A DNA stretch of 22,953 nt from the NCBI GenBank assembly GCA_964511575.1, contig CAZEFM010000060.1:1-22953 (forward strand). Reading direction: 5' to 3'. Source of the DNA: CALKHT01 sp964511575 (GTDB lineage: Bacteria; Planctomycetota; Phycisphaerae; Phycisphaerales; Phycisphaeraceae). A program made the position numbers and the translations under genes. The notes under the pieces are model-generated. The model saw only the letters and a program-made list of their open reading frames with translations, did no database searches and was not told where the DNA came from. This document shows positions 6,940 to 15,071 of the stretch, in pieces; the stretch's first letter is position 1; the number at the start of each line of letters is the position of its first letter.

Positions 6940-9309
6940 ATGACCAATCGCTTTACCAAACGCATCCTCGACCACATGGCGGACTCCCGCTACCGCCCGC
7001 AGCAGATCCGCGAACTCGCCAGCGCGCTGAACATCGACGCGGAGGATTACGATGAGTTCGCCCGCGCGGTCAGCGGCATGATCGAAGGCGGGCAGGTCGT
7101 GATCGGCTCCGCCCAGACGATCGCGCTGCCGCCCGTGGGCAAGGAGATGGTCGGCCGATTCCGACTGTCGGATCGTGGCTTCGGCTTCGTCATTCCCGAT
7201 GCGCCGATGGAGCATGGCGACCTATTCGTGCCCGCCGGGAACACCGGCAACGCGTTGACGGGCGACCGCGTGCGGGCCGAAGTCGTGCCCGACCCGCGCC
7301 GTCGACGCGGGGCAGCGAGCAAGTCGCCGTTCATCGGCCGTGTCGTTGAAATCATCCAGCGGGCCGACCGTCACTATGTGGGCAATCTCATTCGCCGGGG
7401 CGGCACGTGGCTCGTGCAGGTGGATGGCAAGCTGCTGCACGACCCGGTCGTGATTCGTGACCCGCACGCCAAGAACGCCAAGGAAGGCGACAAGGTCGTC
7501 ATCGAACTGATCCACTACCCACAGGGCTCGGACCTCGCCGAGGGCGTCATCATCGAGGTGCTGGGGGAAGGCGGGGAGCCGGAGGTCGAAACCCGCGCGG
7601 TGATGCGTGCCTACGGCCTGGCGGAGAAGTTTCCCGCCATCGTGATGGACCAGGCGCGGCAGGCGGCGAGCACCTTTGATGACAAGGCGATTCCCCCCGA
7701 TCGTGAGGACCTGACCGGTTCGTTCATCATCACCATCGATCCGCCGGACGCCCGCGACTTCGACGATGCGCTGAGCCTGACGGAACTCGAGGGCGAGGGC
7801 GATGCGGCGTACGAACTGGGGGTGCACATTGCGGATGTGGCGCACTTTGTTCGACCGGGCACGGAACTGGACAACGAAGCGGCGGCACGGGGCAACAGCG
7901 CCTATCTGCCGCGCAAGGTCGTGCCGATGCTGCCCGAGCTTTTGAGCAACGGTGTGTGCTCGCTGCAGGAGGGAGTCAACCGGTTCTGCAAGTCGGTCTT
8001 CATCCGTTACGACCGCGAAGGCAACGTGCTGGGCGCGCGTTTCGCCCGTACGGTGATCCGTTCCGCCAAACGGCTGACCTATCTGGAGGCACAGGCGCTG
8101 ATCGATGGCGACCTGCGCGAAGCACGCAAACACGCCCGCACCGAGCCGAAGTATGGCGGGCCGCTCATCAAAACGCTCAAGATGATGGATGAGCTTGCCA
8201 AAGCGATCCGTCAGCGACGCATGAATGCGGGCATGATCGTGCTGGATCTGCCCGAGGTGGAGCTGGTGTTTGACGACACCGGCCGCGTCATCGATGCGGT
8301 GCCCGAGGACGATGCGTTCACGCACAAGCTCATCGAAGCGTTCATGGTGGAGGCGAACGAAGCGGTGGCGCGTCTCTTTGATGCGCACGAGGTGCCGATG
8401 ATTCGCCGAATCCACCCCGACCCGGATGTGCATGACCTCGGCGAGCTGCGCGAGTTCGCCCGGGTGGCGGGGTACAACATTCCCTCCAAGCCGTCGCGCA
8501 AGGAATTGCAGCAGTTGCTCGATGCGGTGCGCGGCAAGCCGCAGCAGCGCGCGGTGCACCTGGCGGTGCTCAAAACGCTGAGCAAAGCCGAATACGCGCC
8601 GCTCATCATCGGCCACTTCGCGCTGGCGAGCGAACACTACACCCACTTCACCAGCCCCATCCGCCGCTACCCCGACCTGGTCGTCCATCGCGGGCTGGAT
8701 GCGTGGCTCGATGTGCAGCATGCTCACAGCGGAACGGCCGGCGGCGGCAAGAAGAAAAAGAACCTCACCCGCGCGTTCCGCGAAGACAAACGTCTTTTCG
8801 ACGAAGTGAAGCTCAACGAGATCGCCCGGCACTGCTCCACCACCGAGCGCAACGCCGAGAACGCTGAACGTGATCTGCGCACCTACCTGGTACTGGAGTT
8901 GCTCGCCGAGGCACTGGGCGATGACTTCGACGGCACGGTGACCGGCGTGACCGGCAGCGGGCTGTTCGTGCAGCTCGATCGCTACCTCGTGGAAGGTTTC
9001 GTGCGGCTGAACGACCTGCCGGGCGATCCGGGCGACCGCTGGAAGCTCAACGAGCGGTCGGGGAGCCTGGTCGCGCAGCGCTCCGGCCGCACCATTGCCA
9101 TCGGCGACCGCTTCACCATTCGCATCGCCAAGGTCGACCCGATCGCCCGCCGACTGGATGTCGTGATCATCGAAGACCGCCCCGGCACGGGACGCAAGAA
9201 GCGCCGCCAACCCAAAGGCGCGCGTACGGCTCAGGCGAAAACCAAACAATTGAAGCAGAAGCGCACGCCTGAGCGTCGCAACGTCAAAAAGAAGCGACGC
9301 CGCCGCTGA
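6940..9309 (+). CDS. rnr: Ribonuclease R
   Basis: Processive 3'-5' exoribonuclease of the RNB family, active on structured RNA in the cytoplasm. It has 789 residues. Order of parts: N-terminal winged helix (about 1-65), cold-shock domains (about 70-215), RNB catalytic domain with TIDPPDARDFDDALSL (265-280, metal-binding Asp at 267, 273, 275 and 276) and HYTHFTSPIRRYPDLVVHR (566-584), S1 domain (about 662-745), then a strongly basic tail (750-789). Between 595 and 620 there is a Gly/Lys-rich stretch (GGGKKKKNLTRAFREDKR) that looks longer than in enterobacterial enzymes. The start ATG at 6940 has no clear Shine-Dalgarno. The gene is transcribed divergently from the YlbF-like gene, which may also act in RNA turnover. 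A 697-residue ORF on the opposite strand is a shadow. Confidence 0.96.
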   Translation: MTNRFTKRILDHMADSRYRPQQIRELASALNIDAEDYDEFARAVSGMIEGGQVVIGSAQTIALPPVGKEMVGRFRLSDRGFGFVIPDAPMEHGDLFVPAGNTGNALTGDRVRAEVVPDPRRRRGAASKSPFIGRVVEIIQRADRHYVGNLIRRGGTWLVQVDGKLLHDPVVIRDPHAKNAKEGDKVVIELIHYPQGSDLAEGVIIEVLGEGGEPEVETRAVMRAYGLAEKFPAIVMDQARQAASTFDDKAIPPDREDLTGSFIITIDPPDARDFDDALSLTELEGEGDAAYELGVHIADVAHFVRPGTELDNEAAARGNSAYLPRKVVPMLPELLSNGVCSLQEGVNRFCKSVFIRYDREGNVLGARFARTVIRSAKRLTYLEAQALIDGDLREARKHARTEPKYGGPLIKTLKMMDELAKAIRQRRMNAGMIVLDLPEVELVFDDTGRVIDAVPEDDAFTHKLIEAFMVEANEAVARLFDAHEVPMIRRIHPDPDVHDLGELREFARVAGYNIPSKPSRKELQQLLDAVRGKPQQRAVHLAVLKTLSKAEYAPLIIGHFALASEHYTHFTSPIRRYPDLVVHRGLDAWLDVQHAHSGTAGGGKKKKNLTRAFREDKRLFDEVKLNEIARHCSTTERNAENAERDLRTYLVLELLAEALGDDFDGTVTGVTGSGLFVQLDRYLVEGFVRLNDLPGDPGDRWKLNERSGSLVAQRSGRTIAIGDRFTIRIAKVDPIARRLDVVIIEDRPGTGRKKRRQPKGARTAQAKTKQLKQKRTPERRNVKKKRRRR

Positions 9310-9361
9310 GTTCACGCCCCCGCCAAGCCGTAAATCGTGTACTCAAAAGCCACGTTCGCCG

Positions 9362-9390
9362 TTACCACGGCCCGGATCGGCCGTTATAAT
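9362..9390 (+). promoter_or_regulatory. Sigma70-type promoter of the STAS gene
   Basis: TTACCA (9362-9367) and a perfect TATAAT (9385-9390) are 17 bases apart. A transcript starting about 7 bases after the -10 box would begin at or next to the ATG at 9397, so the message would be leaderless. It lies in the 87-base gap after rnr. Confidence 0.6.
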
Positions 9391-9396
9391 GCCCCC

Positions 9397-9783
9397 ATGA
9401 GCATCGCTTCGACCACGTCCGTCGATTCCACCAACGAGCCCGTTCGGCTGCGCGTCGATGAGGAGAAAGGCATCCACCGCATGACGTTCCCCCGCGGCAC
9501 GGTGGACGGCGTGGCGGTTCGCGAAATGTACGAAGCCACCGCGGCGCTCATGGATCACCGCAACCTCAAGCTCCTTGTCGACTTCACCGGCGTGCAGATG
9601 CTCTCCTCGGGCGTCATGGGCATGCTCGTGACCATCCGCAAAAAGCTCATGCACACCGGTGGACAACTGCACATCGCCGTCCCCAGCGAACGAGCCATGG
9701 AATCCTTCCACGTCATGAACCTGCACCTGCTGCTCACGCTCTTCCCCACGCCGGAGGAAGCCTGCGGCAAGTTCAAATGTTGA
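9397..9783 (+). CDS. STAS-domain protein (anti-sigma factor antagonist-like)
   Basis: 128 residues with a single STAS fold. The core LKLLVDFTGVQMLSSGVMGML (about 57-77) matches the SpoIIAA-type phosphorylation segment; the serine pair before Gly (70-71) holds the residue that partner kinases phosphorylate in the family. The C-terminal part (LHIAVPSERAMESFHVMN) also fits. Such proteins release sigma factors by binding anti-sigma kinases, or act in stressosome or transport-related switches. No kinase or phosphatase partner is adjacent, so the target is unknown. I chose ATG 9397, which directly follows a TATAAT box; an in-frame ATG at 9337 lies upstream of that promoter and is unlikely. The gene ends 26 bases before the convergent methyltransferase. 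Confidence 0.85.
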   Translation: MSIASTTSVDSTNEPVRLRVDEEKGIHRMTFPRGTVDGVAVREMYEATAALMDHRNLKLLVDFTGVQMLSSGVMGMLVTIRKKLMHTGGQLHIAVPSERAMESFHVMNLHLLLTLFPTPEEACGKFKC

Positions 9784-9809
9784 TCGTGAGGCGAGCCGCC
9801 CCGGCTTCG

Positions 9810-10598
9810 TTAACGGTCGCGATACACCGCAAACACCACCACACTGGCGAACCGGCGCATGAAAGGCAGCCGCAGCGCCTGCCGGTCGATCCAGTGCAGC
9901 ACCACTGTCAGCGGCCAGTTGTTGGGGAACATCCGCCAGATGCGACTGGTCAACTGAAACTCCCGCCGAACCATGCGGTCGAAGGGCTTGGCGAATGCCG
10001 CGATGTCGGCATCGTTGAGCGGCACTTCATCGTCGCTGATCTCGTCGATCCGGTAGGGGATCATGCGGCGCAGTCGATCGAGCGCGGCACTGTTCACCAC
10101 CGGCTCGGCGAACACCGCCATGCCGCCCGGCCGAAGCCGTGCATACACCCGTTCGCCCAGTCCTTCCATGGGCAGGTGGTGCAACGTCGCATAACCGAGA
10201 ATGGCATCGAACGTCTGCCCTTCGAACGCCTCATCAAATGAGCCGCACACCTGCGTGTGCACCCGGTCGGCCACATCGTTGATTTGCGCCCGTCGCCGGG
10301 TCAGTTCCACCGCGCGGGGGCAGACATCGTACGCAAACACGTGCGCGCCGTTGTAAGCTGCGATACTCGCATCGATGCCGTTGCCACAGGCGATTTCCAT
10401 GACCCGCTTGCCCGACAGCGGCGCCAAAAGATGAAAGTAGTACTCGCGCGGGTAGATCGTCCCCGCCGGTGGACAGGCGTACCGTGCGCGGTCGAACGCA
10501 TCCAGCGGCTGAACCCCGGCATCGATCTGCCGACGGTACACCCCATCAAAATGCTCCACCTCGCGCATCAGCCGCGACGCGTCCGATACCTGTGTCAT
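9810..10598 (-). CDS. Class I SAM-dependent methyltransferase
   Basis: 262 residues. Motif I is VMEIACGNGIDASIAA (66-81), which binds S-adenosylmethionine. An acidic residue in AYDVCP (89-94) is placed to bind the ribose, and a motif IV-like TFDAILGYATLHHLP (129-143) and LRPGGMAVFAEP (155-166) follow. This is the layout of Methyltransf_11/25 enzymes, and the substrate cannot be told from sequence. The start at 10598 is supported by GAGAGG about six bases upstream. The C-terminal third (from about 170) is rich in Arg and aromatic residues (WRMFPNNWPL, FMRRFASVVVF) and may sit against a membrane or hold the substrate. It converges on the STAS gene and is divergent from parA, with a 415-base gap between them. 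Confidence 0.85.
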   Translation of the reverse strand: MTQVSDASRLMREVEHFDGVYRRQIDAGVQPLDAFDRARYACPPAGTIYPREYYFHLLAPLSGKRVMEIACGNGIDASIAAYNGAHVFAYDVCPRAVELTRRRAQINDVADRVHTQVCGSFDEAFEGQTFDAILGYATLHHLPMEGLGERVYARLRPGGMAVFAEPVVNSAALDRLRRMIPYRIDEISDDEVPLNDADIAAFAKPFDRMVRREFQLTSRIWRMFPNNWPLTVVLHWIDRQALRLPFMRRFASVVVFAVYRDR

Positions 10599-11013
10599 GG
10601 CAGCCTCTCGGGTCCGGTGATGACGGTTGTATCGGCTGGCGCACATCCCACCTGAAGGAGGCGGTTGGTGTCGGCACTTGAAGTTCCGACTGACCCGCAC
10701 CGGGTCCAAGCTGAATCGTGAGGGGAGAAAGCCGGGGAATGGCCAGAGGGGGCGAGGCCAGCCCCCTTGGTCACCCGAAGAGGATGCACCCGCGTCACAC
10801 CCGGACGGTGACCGAGGGCGCAACACCGCCAACGACCGCAGCGCATGCCTTCAAGCCCGTGTGGCGCATGAACACCCCGGCGAGGCGGTCGCATGCGCGA
10901 CAAGGAGACTGACGATCGCTCAAACGAAGGCCACTTCACGCGGATTTCGTCATTCGGGCTTTCGTTCTATACTCTTATCGGCCCTTACCCCCGGCGCATG
11001 GAGGCGTAGAGCG
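10599..11013. other. Gene-free stretch between methyltransferase and parA
   Basis: 415 bases without a convincing gene. The parA frame is open back to 10627, but the extra residues look like non-coding translation and a good ribosome site marks the start at 11014. Seen here: the Shine-Dalgarno of the methyltransferase at its left end, the 13-bp hairpin at 10740-10773, and a TATACT box (10968-10973) that could drive parA. A small RNA around the hairpin is possible. Confidence 0.5.
10740..10773. other. 13-bp imperfect hairpin
   Basis: TGGCCA (10740-10745) pairs with TGGTCA (10768-10773) with one G-T pair. After a bulged G, AGGGGGC (10747-10753) pairs with GCCCCCT (10761-10767). The loop is seven bases. 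There is no T run on either side, so an ordinary intrinsic terminator is unlikely; a structured leader or small RNA fits better. Confidence 0.5.
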
Positions 11014-11973
11014 ATGTCCGATTTGGCGACACCCATCGATTCTCCCGTTGACTCGTCCACGGAACCCACCGCCGAGCCCCAGGTGCGCATCGTCAACCCG
11101 GTCGTGCCGACGCCCGGCCAGACACCGCCCGCATCCCCGCCGCCAGGCCGTCACCAGCCCCGCTATCTCGCCTTCATGAACCAGAAGGGCGGCGTGGGCA
11201 AGACCACCACCACCGCCAATCTCGGCGCTGCGCTCGCCCTGTCGGGTCGCAAGGTGCTCATGATCGATCTGGATCCGCAGGCGCACCTGTCGCTGCACCT
11301 GGGCGTCGACCCCGACACCCTCAATGCCAGCGTCTACGACCTGCTTGCCGACGAGAACACCAGCGCGCTGGAAGTCGTCCAGCAGGTGCGCAAACGCCTG
11401 AGCGTCATCCCCGCGGAGGTGAACCTTGCCGGCATCGAGAACGAACTCGCCCCGCAGATGGTCACCGGCAAAGCCCAGCGGATGCTCAAGAACAAGTGCC
11501 AGCCGCTGCTTGAAGCCGAACACTTCGATTTCGTGCTCATCGACTGCCCGCCGAGTCTTGGCCTGCTCACGATCAACGCCCTGACGCTCGCCAATGAGGT
11601 TGTCGTGCCCATGCAGCCGCACTTCCTCGCGCTGCAGGGGCTGTCCAAGCTGCTGGAAACCGTGCAGCTCGTGCGGCAGTCGTTCAACCCGCAGCTCACC
11701 GTGGCGGGCGTCGTGCTGTGCATGCACGAAAGCCAGACCATTCTCGCCGGGGAAGTGATCAACGACCTCACCACGTTCCTCGAAGCGGCGCGTGGCACGG
11801 ATGTGCCGTGGGCCAACGCCGAGCTGCTGCAGCCGCCCGTTCGCCGCAACATCAAGCTGGCGGAAAGCCCCAGCTTCGGCAAGACGATTTTCGATTACGC
11901 CCCGGATTGCCACGGCGCAGCCGACTATCGCAAACTTGCCGCCTCGCTCGTGGCCCAGCATCAGCCGTCCTGA
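11014..11973 (+). CDS. ParA/Soj-family ATPase (orphan)
   Basis: 319 residues. A Pro-rich, probably disordered N-terminus (1-48) precedes the ATPase domain with deviant Walker A KGGVGKTTTT (58-67, signature lysine at 58), MIDLDPQAHLS (83-93) and Walker B FVLIDCPPSLG (173-183). The C-terminal block RRNIKLAESPSFGKTIFDY (277-295) is typical of Soj-like chromosome partition ATPases. Such proteins dimerise on ATP and bind DNA or a cargo adaptor to position chromosomes or other large structures. No parB lies next to it, so its partner is elsewhere or it positions another cargo. The start is fixed by GGAGG (11000-11004) nine bases before the ATG; a TATACT box lies at 10968-10973. It is followed by the DUF1800 gene on the same strand. 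Confidence 0.9.
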   Translation: MSDLATPIDSPVDSSTEPTAEPQVRIVNPVVPTPGQTPPASPPPGRHQPRYLAFMNQKGGVGKTTTTANLGAALALSGRKVLMIDLDPQAHLSLHLGVDPDTLNASVYDLLADENTSALEVVQQVRKRLSVIPAEVNLAGIENELAPQMVTGKAQRMLKNKCQPLLEAEHFDFVLIDCPPSLGLLTINALTLANEVVVPMQPHFLALQGLSKLLETVQLVRQSFNPQLTVAGVVLCMHESQTILAGEVINDLTTFLEAARGTDVPWANAELLQPPVRRNIKLAESPSFGKTIFDYAPDCHGAADYRKLAASLVAQHQPS

Positions 11974-12016
11974 ACCGACGCCGTTGATAAAGGCTTCTCC
12001 CGCGCCGCCCGACGAT

Positions 12017-12022
12017 TACAAT
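12017..12022 (+). promoter_or_regulatory. Candidate -10 box of the DUF1800 gene
   Basis: TACAAT lies 20 bases before the ATG at 12042. No good -35 hexamer is found at 17 bases (CTTCTC), so support is partial. It resembles the TACAAT at 22931-22936 and the TATAAT at 9385-9390. Confidence 0.35.
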
Positions 12023-12041
12023 GGGAGGCAAGAGGGTTGGC

Positions 12042-13541
12042 ATGATCGCGACGGACGCACTGCAACCGCTGGCGGCGGATCGCTTCGGCCTTGCCGAGGC
12101 GAAGCACCTGTTGAACCGCGCGGGGTTCGGCGGGTCGTTCGCCGAGGTGCGCCGCCTCGCCGACATGGGCCTCGATGCCGCCGTCGCCCACCTCATCGAC
12201 TACGAGCGCATCGACGACAGCGACCTTCCCCGCCCCGAGTACGAGCGCATCCGTCGCAACCCCACCACCGCTGAACGCATCATGCGACGACAGGCTCGCA
12301 TGGAAGGCGACTTCGAGAAGGTGCGCGAGCTGCAACGCGATGCCAATCGGCTGGCCGCACTGGATCGCCAGCAGATGGGGCAGCTGCGCCAATGGTGGCT
12401 CTCGCGCATGATCGCCACGCCGCGGCCGCTCGAGGAAAAGCTCACGCTGTTGTGGCATGGCCACTTCGCGAGTAACCACCGCGCCGTCGGCGACAGCGTG
12501 CTCATGATTCGCCAGCACAACCTCTTCCGCGCCGGAGGCAAATACCACTTCAGCCGACTCGCCGCGAGCATCGTGCGCGATCCGGCCATGCTCAAGTTTC
12601 TCAACAACAACAGCAATCGCCGTCGCCAACCTAACGAAAACCTCGCCCGTGAACTGCTCGAACTGTTCACGCTCGGCGAAGGCAACTACAGTGAACAGGA
12701 CATCCGCGAAGGCGCACGCGCCCTGACCGGCTACCACGTTTCGCAGGCGGGCGAGTTTCACCTCAGCCGCAGCCATCACGACACCGGCCTCAAAACCATC
12801 TTCGGCAAGACCGCACGATTCAGCGGCGACGACTTCGTGCGCCTCTGCATCGAACACCCCGCGTGCAGCCGATTCATCGCCTACAAGCTCTACTGCTGGT
12901 TCGTCCGCGATGTGCAGGATCTGCCGCAGGGTCCCGACGACAGCGCGCAGATGGTGATCACCGCGCTGGCGCAGCAGCTCGTTCAGCACCGCTTCAACAT
13001 CGCTCCCGTGCTTCGCACGCTTTTCACCAGCGCTCACTTTTACGACCCGGCCTGCCGCGGGTGCCAGATCAAAAGCCCCGCACAGCTCATCGCCGGCACC
13101 GCCCGCACGCTGCAGACGCCGTCACGCGGTATGGCCGTCCTCGACAACGCCATGCGCCACATGGGCCAAACACTTTTCGACCCGCCCAACGTGCAGGGCT
13201 GGCCCGGCGGACGCACCTGGATCAACACCTCGCGCCTCTTCACCCGACAGAACGTCGCCGCTTACCTCATCACCGGCAAACCGCCCGGACGCAACAACTG
13301 GTCCCGCCAGCGGATCGACTACGACCCCACCGTCCTGCTCAAGGACGCCCCCGTCCGCACCCCGTCCGCCATCGTGGAACACCTGGGCGGCCACCTGCTC
13401 AACGTACCGCTGCACCCCAGCCGACGCGACCAGCTCGCCACGTACTTCACCGAGCGCTCAGCGGGCAAACCCGACGACCGCGATGCGCTGATCGACCTGC
13501 TTCTGCTCATCACCGCACTGCCGGAATATCAGCTTTGCTGA
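12042..13541 (+). CDS. DUF1800 family protein
   Basis: 499 residues. Family marks seen: LLNRAGFG (23-30), LWHGHFASN from residue 137, NENLARELLELFTLG (198-212) followed by GARALTGYH, and FDPPNVQGWPGG (379-390) near the C-terminus, all in the usual order. DUF1800 proteins are common in planctomycetes and usually sit beside a DUF1501 (sulfatase-like) gene. That partner is absent here; ParA lies upstream and a thioredoxin downstream. The biochemical role is not known. No signal peptide is visible from the chosen start. An ATG at 12021 would overlap the candidate -10 box, and GAGGG ahead of 12042 favours the later start. Confidence 0.88.
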   Translation: MIATDALQPLAADRFGLAEAKHLLNRAGFGGSFAEVRRLADMGLDAAVAHLIDYERIDDSDLPRPEYERIRRNPTTAERIMRRQARMEGDFEKVRELQRDANRLAALDRQQMGQLRQWWLSRMIATPRPLEEKLTLLWHGHFASNHRAVGDSVLMIRQHNLFRAGGKYHFSRLAASIVRDPAMLKFLNNNSNRRRQPNENLARELLELFTLGEGNYSEQDIREGARALTGYHVSQAGEFHLSRSHHDTGLKTIFGKTARFSGDDFVRLCIEHPACSRFIAYKLYCWFVRDVQDLPQGPDDSAQMVITALAQQLVQHRFNIAPVLRTLFTSAHFYDPACRGCQIKSPAQLIAGTARTLQTPSRGMAVLDNAMRHMGQTLFDPPNVQGWPGGRTWINTSRLFTRQNVAAYLITGKPPGRNNWSRQRIDYDPTVLLKDAPVRTPSAIVEHLGGHLLNVPLHPSRRDQLATYFTERSAGKPDDRDALIDLLLLITALPEYQLC

Positions 13542-13602
13542 TGAGGGAACATTCCAGCCTGCCGCAGTGTTGGACAGGTTGAGCCGTATATTTGAGGACA
13601 TC

Positions 13603-14118
13603 ATGAACGACACGCCCGCGCCACGATCGCGCAAAACGTTTCTCCGCCGCAACAGCAACACCTTTTTCTGGATTGTTCTGGGACTGGTCGCGCTCATCTA
13701 CATGATGCCCATTGTCAAGGGCATGGTGTACCGTGCCGGACTCATCGAAGCCGGCCCGACCGTCGACTGGCGCACCGATTTCGACGCCGCCCTTGAGGAA
13801 GCGAGCCAGTCCAACAAGCTGGTCATGCTCGATTTCACCGCGAGCTGGTGTCCGCCGTGTCACGTCATGAAGCACGAGGTCTGGCCCGATGAAGACGTTC
13901 GCCGAACGGTGGAGGCATCGTTCGTACCCGTGTTGCTCGACATCGACCTGCCCAACGCCGGTCGCATCGCGGCGCACTACGGCGTGCGATCCATCCCCAC
14001 CATTATCATCGTCGATGCAAGCGGCAAGGAGCTGCAGCGCGTCCAAACCACCTCGGCCTCGCAGATGGTCGCGTTCCTTGGCAAGGCAGCGCCAGTCAGC
14101 GAAACCGTCGTGCCGTGA
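13603..14118 (+). CDS. Membrane-anchored thioredoxin-fold protein
   Basis: 171 residues. A basic N-terminus (RSRKTFLRR) is followed by one membrane segment (about 20-38, FFWIVLGLVALIYMMPI), then a thioredoxin domain with active site FTASWCPPCHVMK (78-90, redox pair C83 and C86) and cis-Pro in SIPT (P132). The domain probably lies in the periplasm and resembles TlpA or the C-terminal domain of DsbD, reducing or exchanging disulfides. The start ATG 13603 has GAGGA four bases upstream; a GTG at 13567 is less likely. It lies 61 bases after the DUF1800 gene and probably shares its transcript. It converges on the next gene with a 12-base gap. Confidence 0.88.
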   Translation: MNDTPAPRSRKTFLRRNSNTFFWIVLGLVALIYMMPIVKGMVYRAGLIEAGPTVDWRTDFDAALEEASQSNKLVMLDFTASWCPPCHVMKHEVWPDEDVRRTVEASFVPVLLDIDLPNAGRIAAHYGVRSIPTIIIVDASGKELQRVQTTSASQMVAFLGKAAPVSETVVP

Positions 14119-14130
14119 TCGGTCGCGCTG

Positions 14131-15054
14131 TCACGCTGCCGATATCGTGCTCGACAGTCCCGCGCTCGAAATGATGCAGTCCCGACGCGCCTTGGCGGCA
14201 TACAACGCCCGGTCCGCCGCCTCCACCAGCACGCGCGGCAGCATTCGCCCACGCTTCGGCTCCGCACTGGCGGCGCCAATGCTCACCGTCACCCGCTGCC
14301 CCGTCGCTGCGTGAAGCGGCTTGGCGCTGCGGATTGTTTCCAGAAGTCGCCGACCCGCCTGGTACGCATGGTCCGCGTTCGATTCCGACAGAAGAATCGC
14401 GAACTCCTCGCCGCCGTACCGGCACGCCACATCCGAGCTGCGGCAGAACGCCACCAGCAGCCGCGCCAACTGGCACAGCACCTCATCGCCCTTCGGGTGA
14501 CCGAACTGATCGTTAATCTGCTTGAAGTGGTCGATATCCAGCATCAGCAGTCCGACGCACCGGTCGTACCGCCGGGCCGCGTCCAGTTCCTGTTCCAGCC
14601 GACTGTCGAAGTATCGCCGATTGTGCAGACCCGTCAGCCCGTCGAGCTGCGCCTGTGTGGTGAGCATGTCCATCAGCGCCTTGGTGCGCAGGGCCGCCCT
14701 CACCCGGGCGCACAGCTCCACCGGGTCGAATGGCTTGGTGACATAATCCACCGCGCCAAGGTCAAAGCCCTTCACCTTGTCCAGCAACTCATCCGAACCG
14801 GTAAGGAAGATGATGGGCGTGTCGTGGGTTGCCGGGTCGTTCTTCAACGCCTGGCACACTTCAAAGCCGCTCATCCCCGGCATGTTCACGTCCAGCAGAA
14901 CCAGGTCCGGCTCATGCTCGCGCACCGCCTGCAGACCTTCCGAGCCGCTGTTTGCGGTGATCGTGCGCACGCCCAGTGGTTCCAATCTCGCGGGTATCAG
15001 GTCGAGGATCGCCTGCGAGTCATCGATGATCAGCACGGTCTTCGGTGCTTCCAT
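14131..15054 (-). CDS. Response regulator with GGEEF domain (diguanylate cyclase)
   Basis: 307 residues. Receiver domain at 5-122 with DD at 11-12, phospho-acceptor D55 (LVLLDVNMPGMSG), T85 and K107. The GGDEF-type domain runs from about 138 (LDGLTGLHNRRYF), with RYGGEEF (motif at 214-218) and an RxxD inhibitory site (205-208), so active synthesis of c-di-GMP with product inhibition is expected. This is PleD-like but with one receiver. The start at 15054 is preceded by AAAGGG; a TTG at 15075 is less likely. It begins 17 bases after the stop of the Hpt gene, so the two are one operon. The Hpt protein is the natural candidate to hand phosphate to D55, inferred from context. Confidence 0.94.
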   Translation of the reverse strand: MEAPKTVLIIDDSQAILDLIPARLEPLGVRTITANSGSEGLQAVREHEPDLVLLDVNMPGMSGFEVCQALKNDPATHDTPIIFLTGSDELLDKVKGFDLGAVDYVTKPFDPVELCARVRAALRTKALMDMLTTQAQLDGLTGLHNRRYFDSRLEQELDAARRYDRCVGLLMLDIDHFKQINDQFGHPKGDEVLCQLARLLVAFCRSSDVACRYGGEEFAILLSESNADHAYQAGRRLLETIRSAKPLHAATGQRVTVSIGAASAEPKRGRMLPRVLVEAADRALYAAKARRDCIISSAGLSSTISAA

Positions 15055-15071
15055 CCAGTCGACCCTTTCCC

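Noticed and set aside
7222..9315. 697-residue ORF on the minus strand
   Set aside because: It is antisense to RNase R in GC-rich sequence, where long shadow frames are expected.
10627..11013. Longer N-terminus of ParA (start at 10627)
   Set aside because: A good Shine-Dalgarno and a -10 box lie inside this stretch, and the extra residues look non-coding.
13570..13592. Promoter TTGGAC / TATATT before the thioredoxin gene
   Set aside because: The spacer is 11 bases, too short for a sigma70 promoter.
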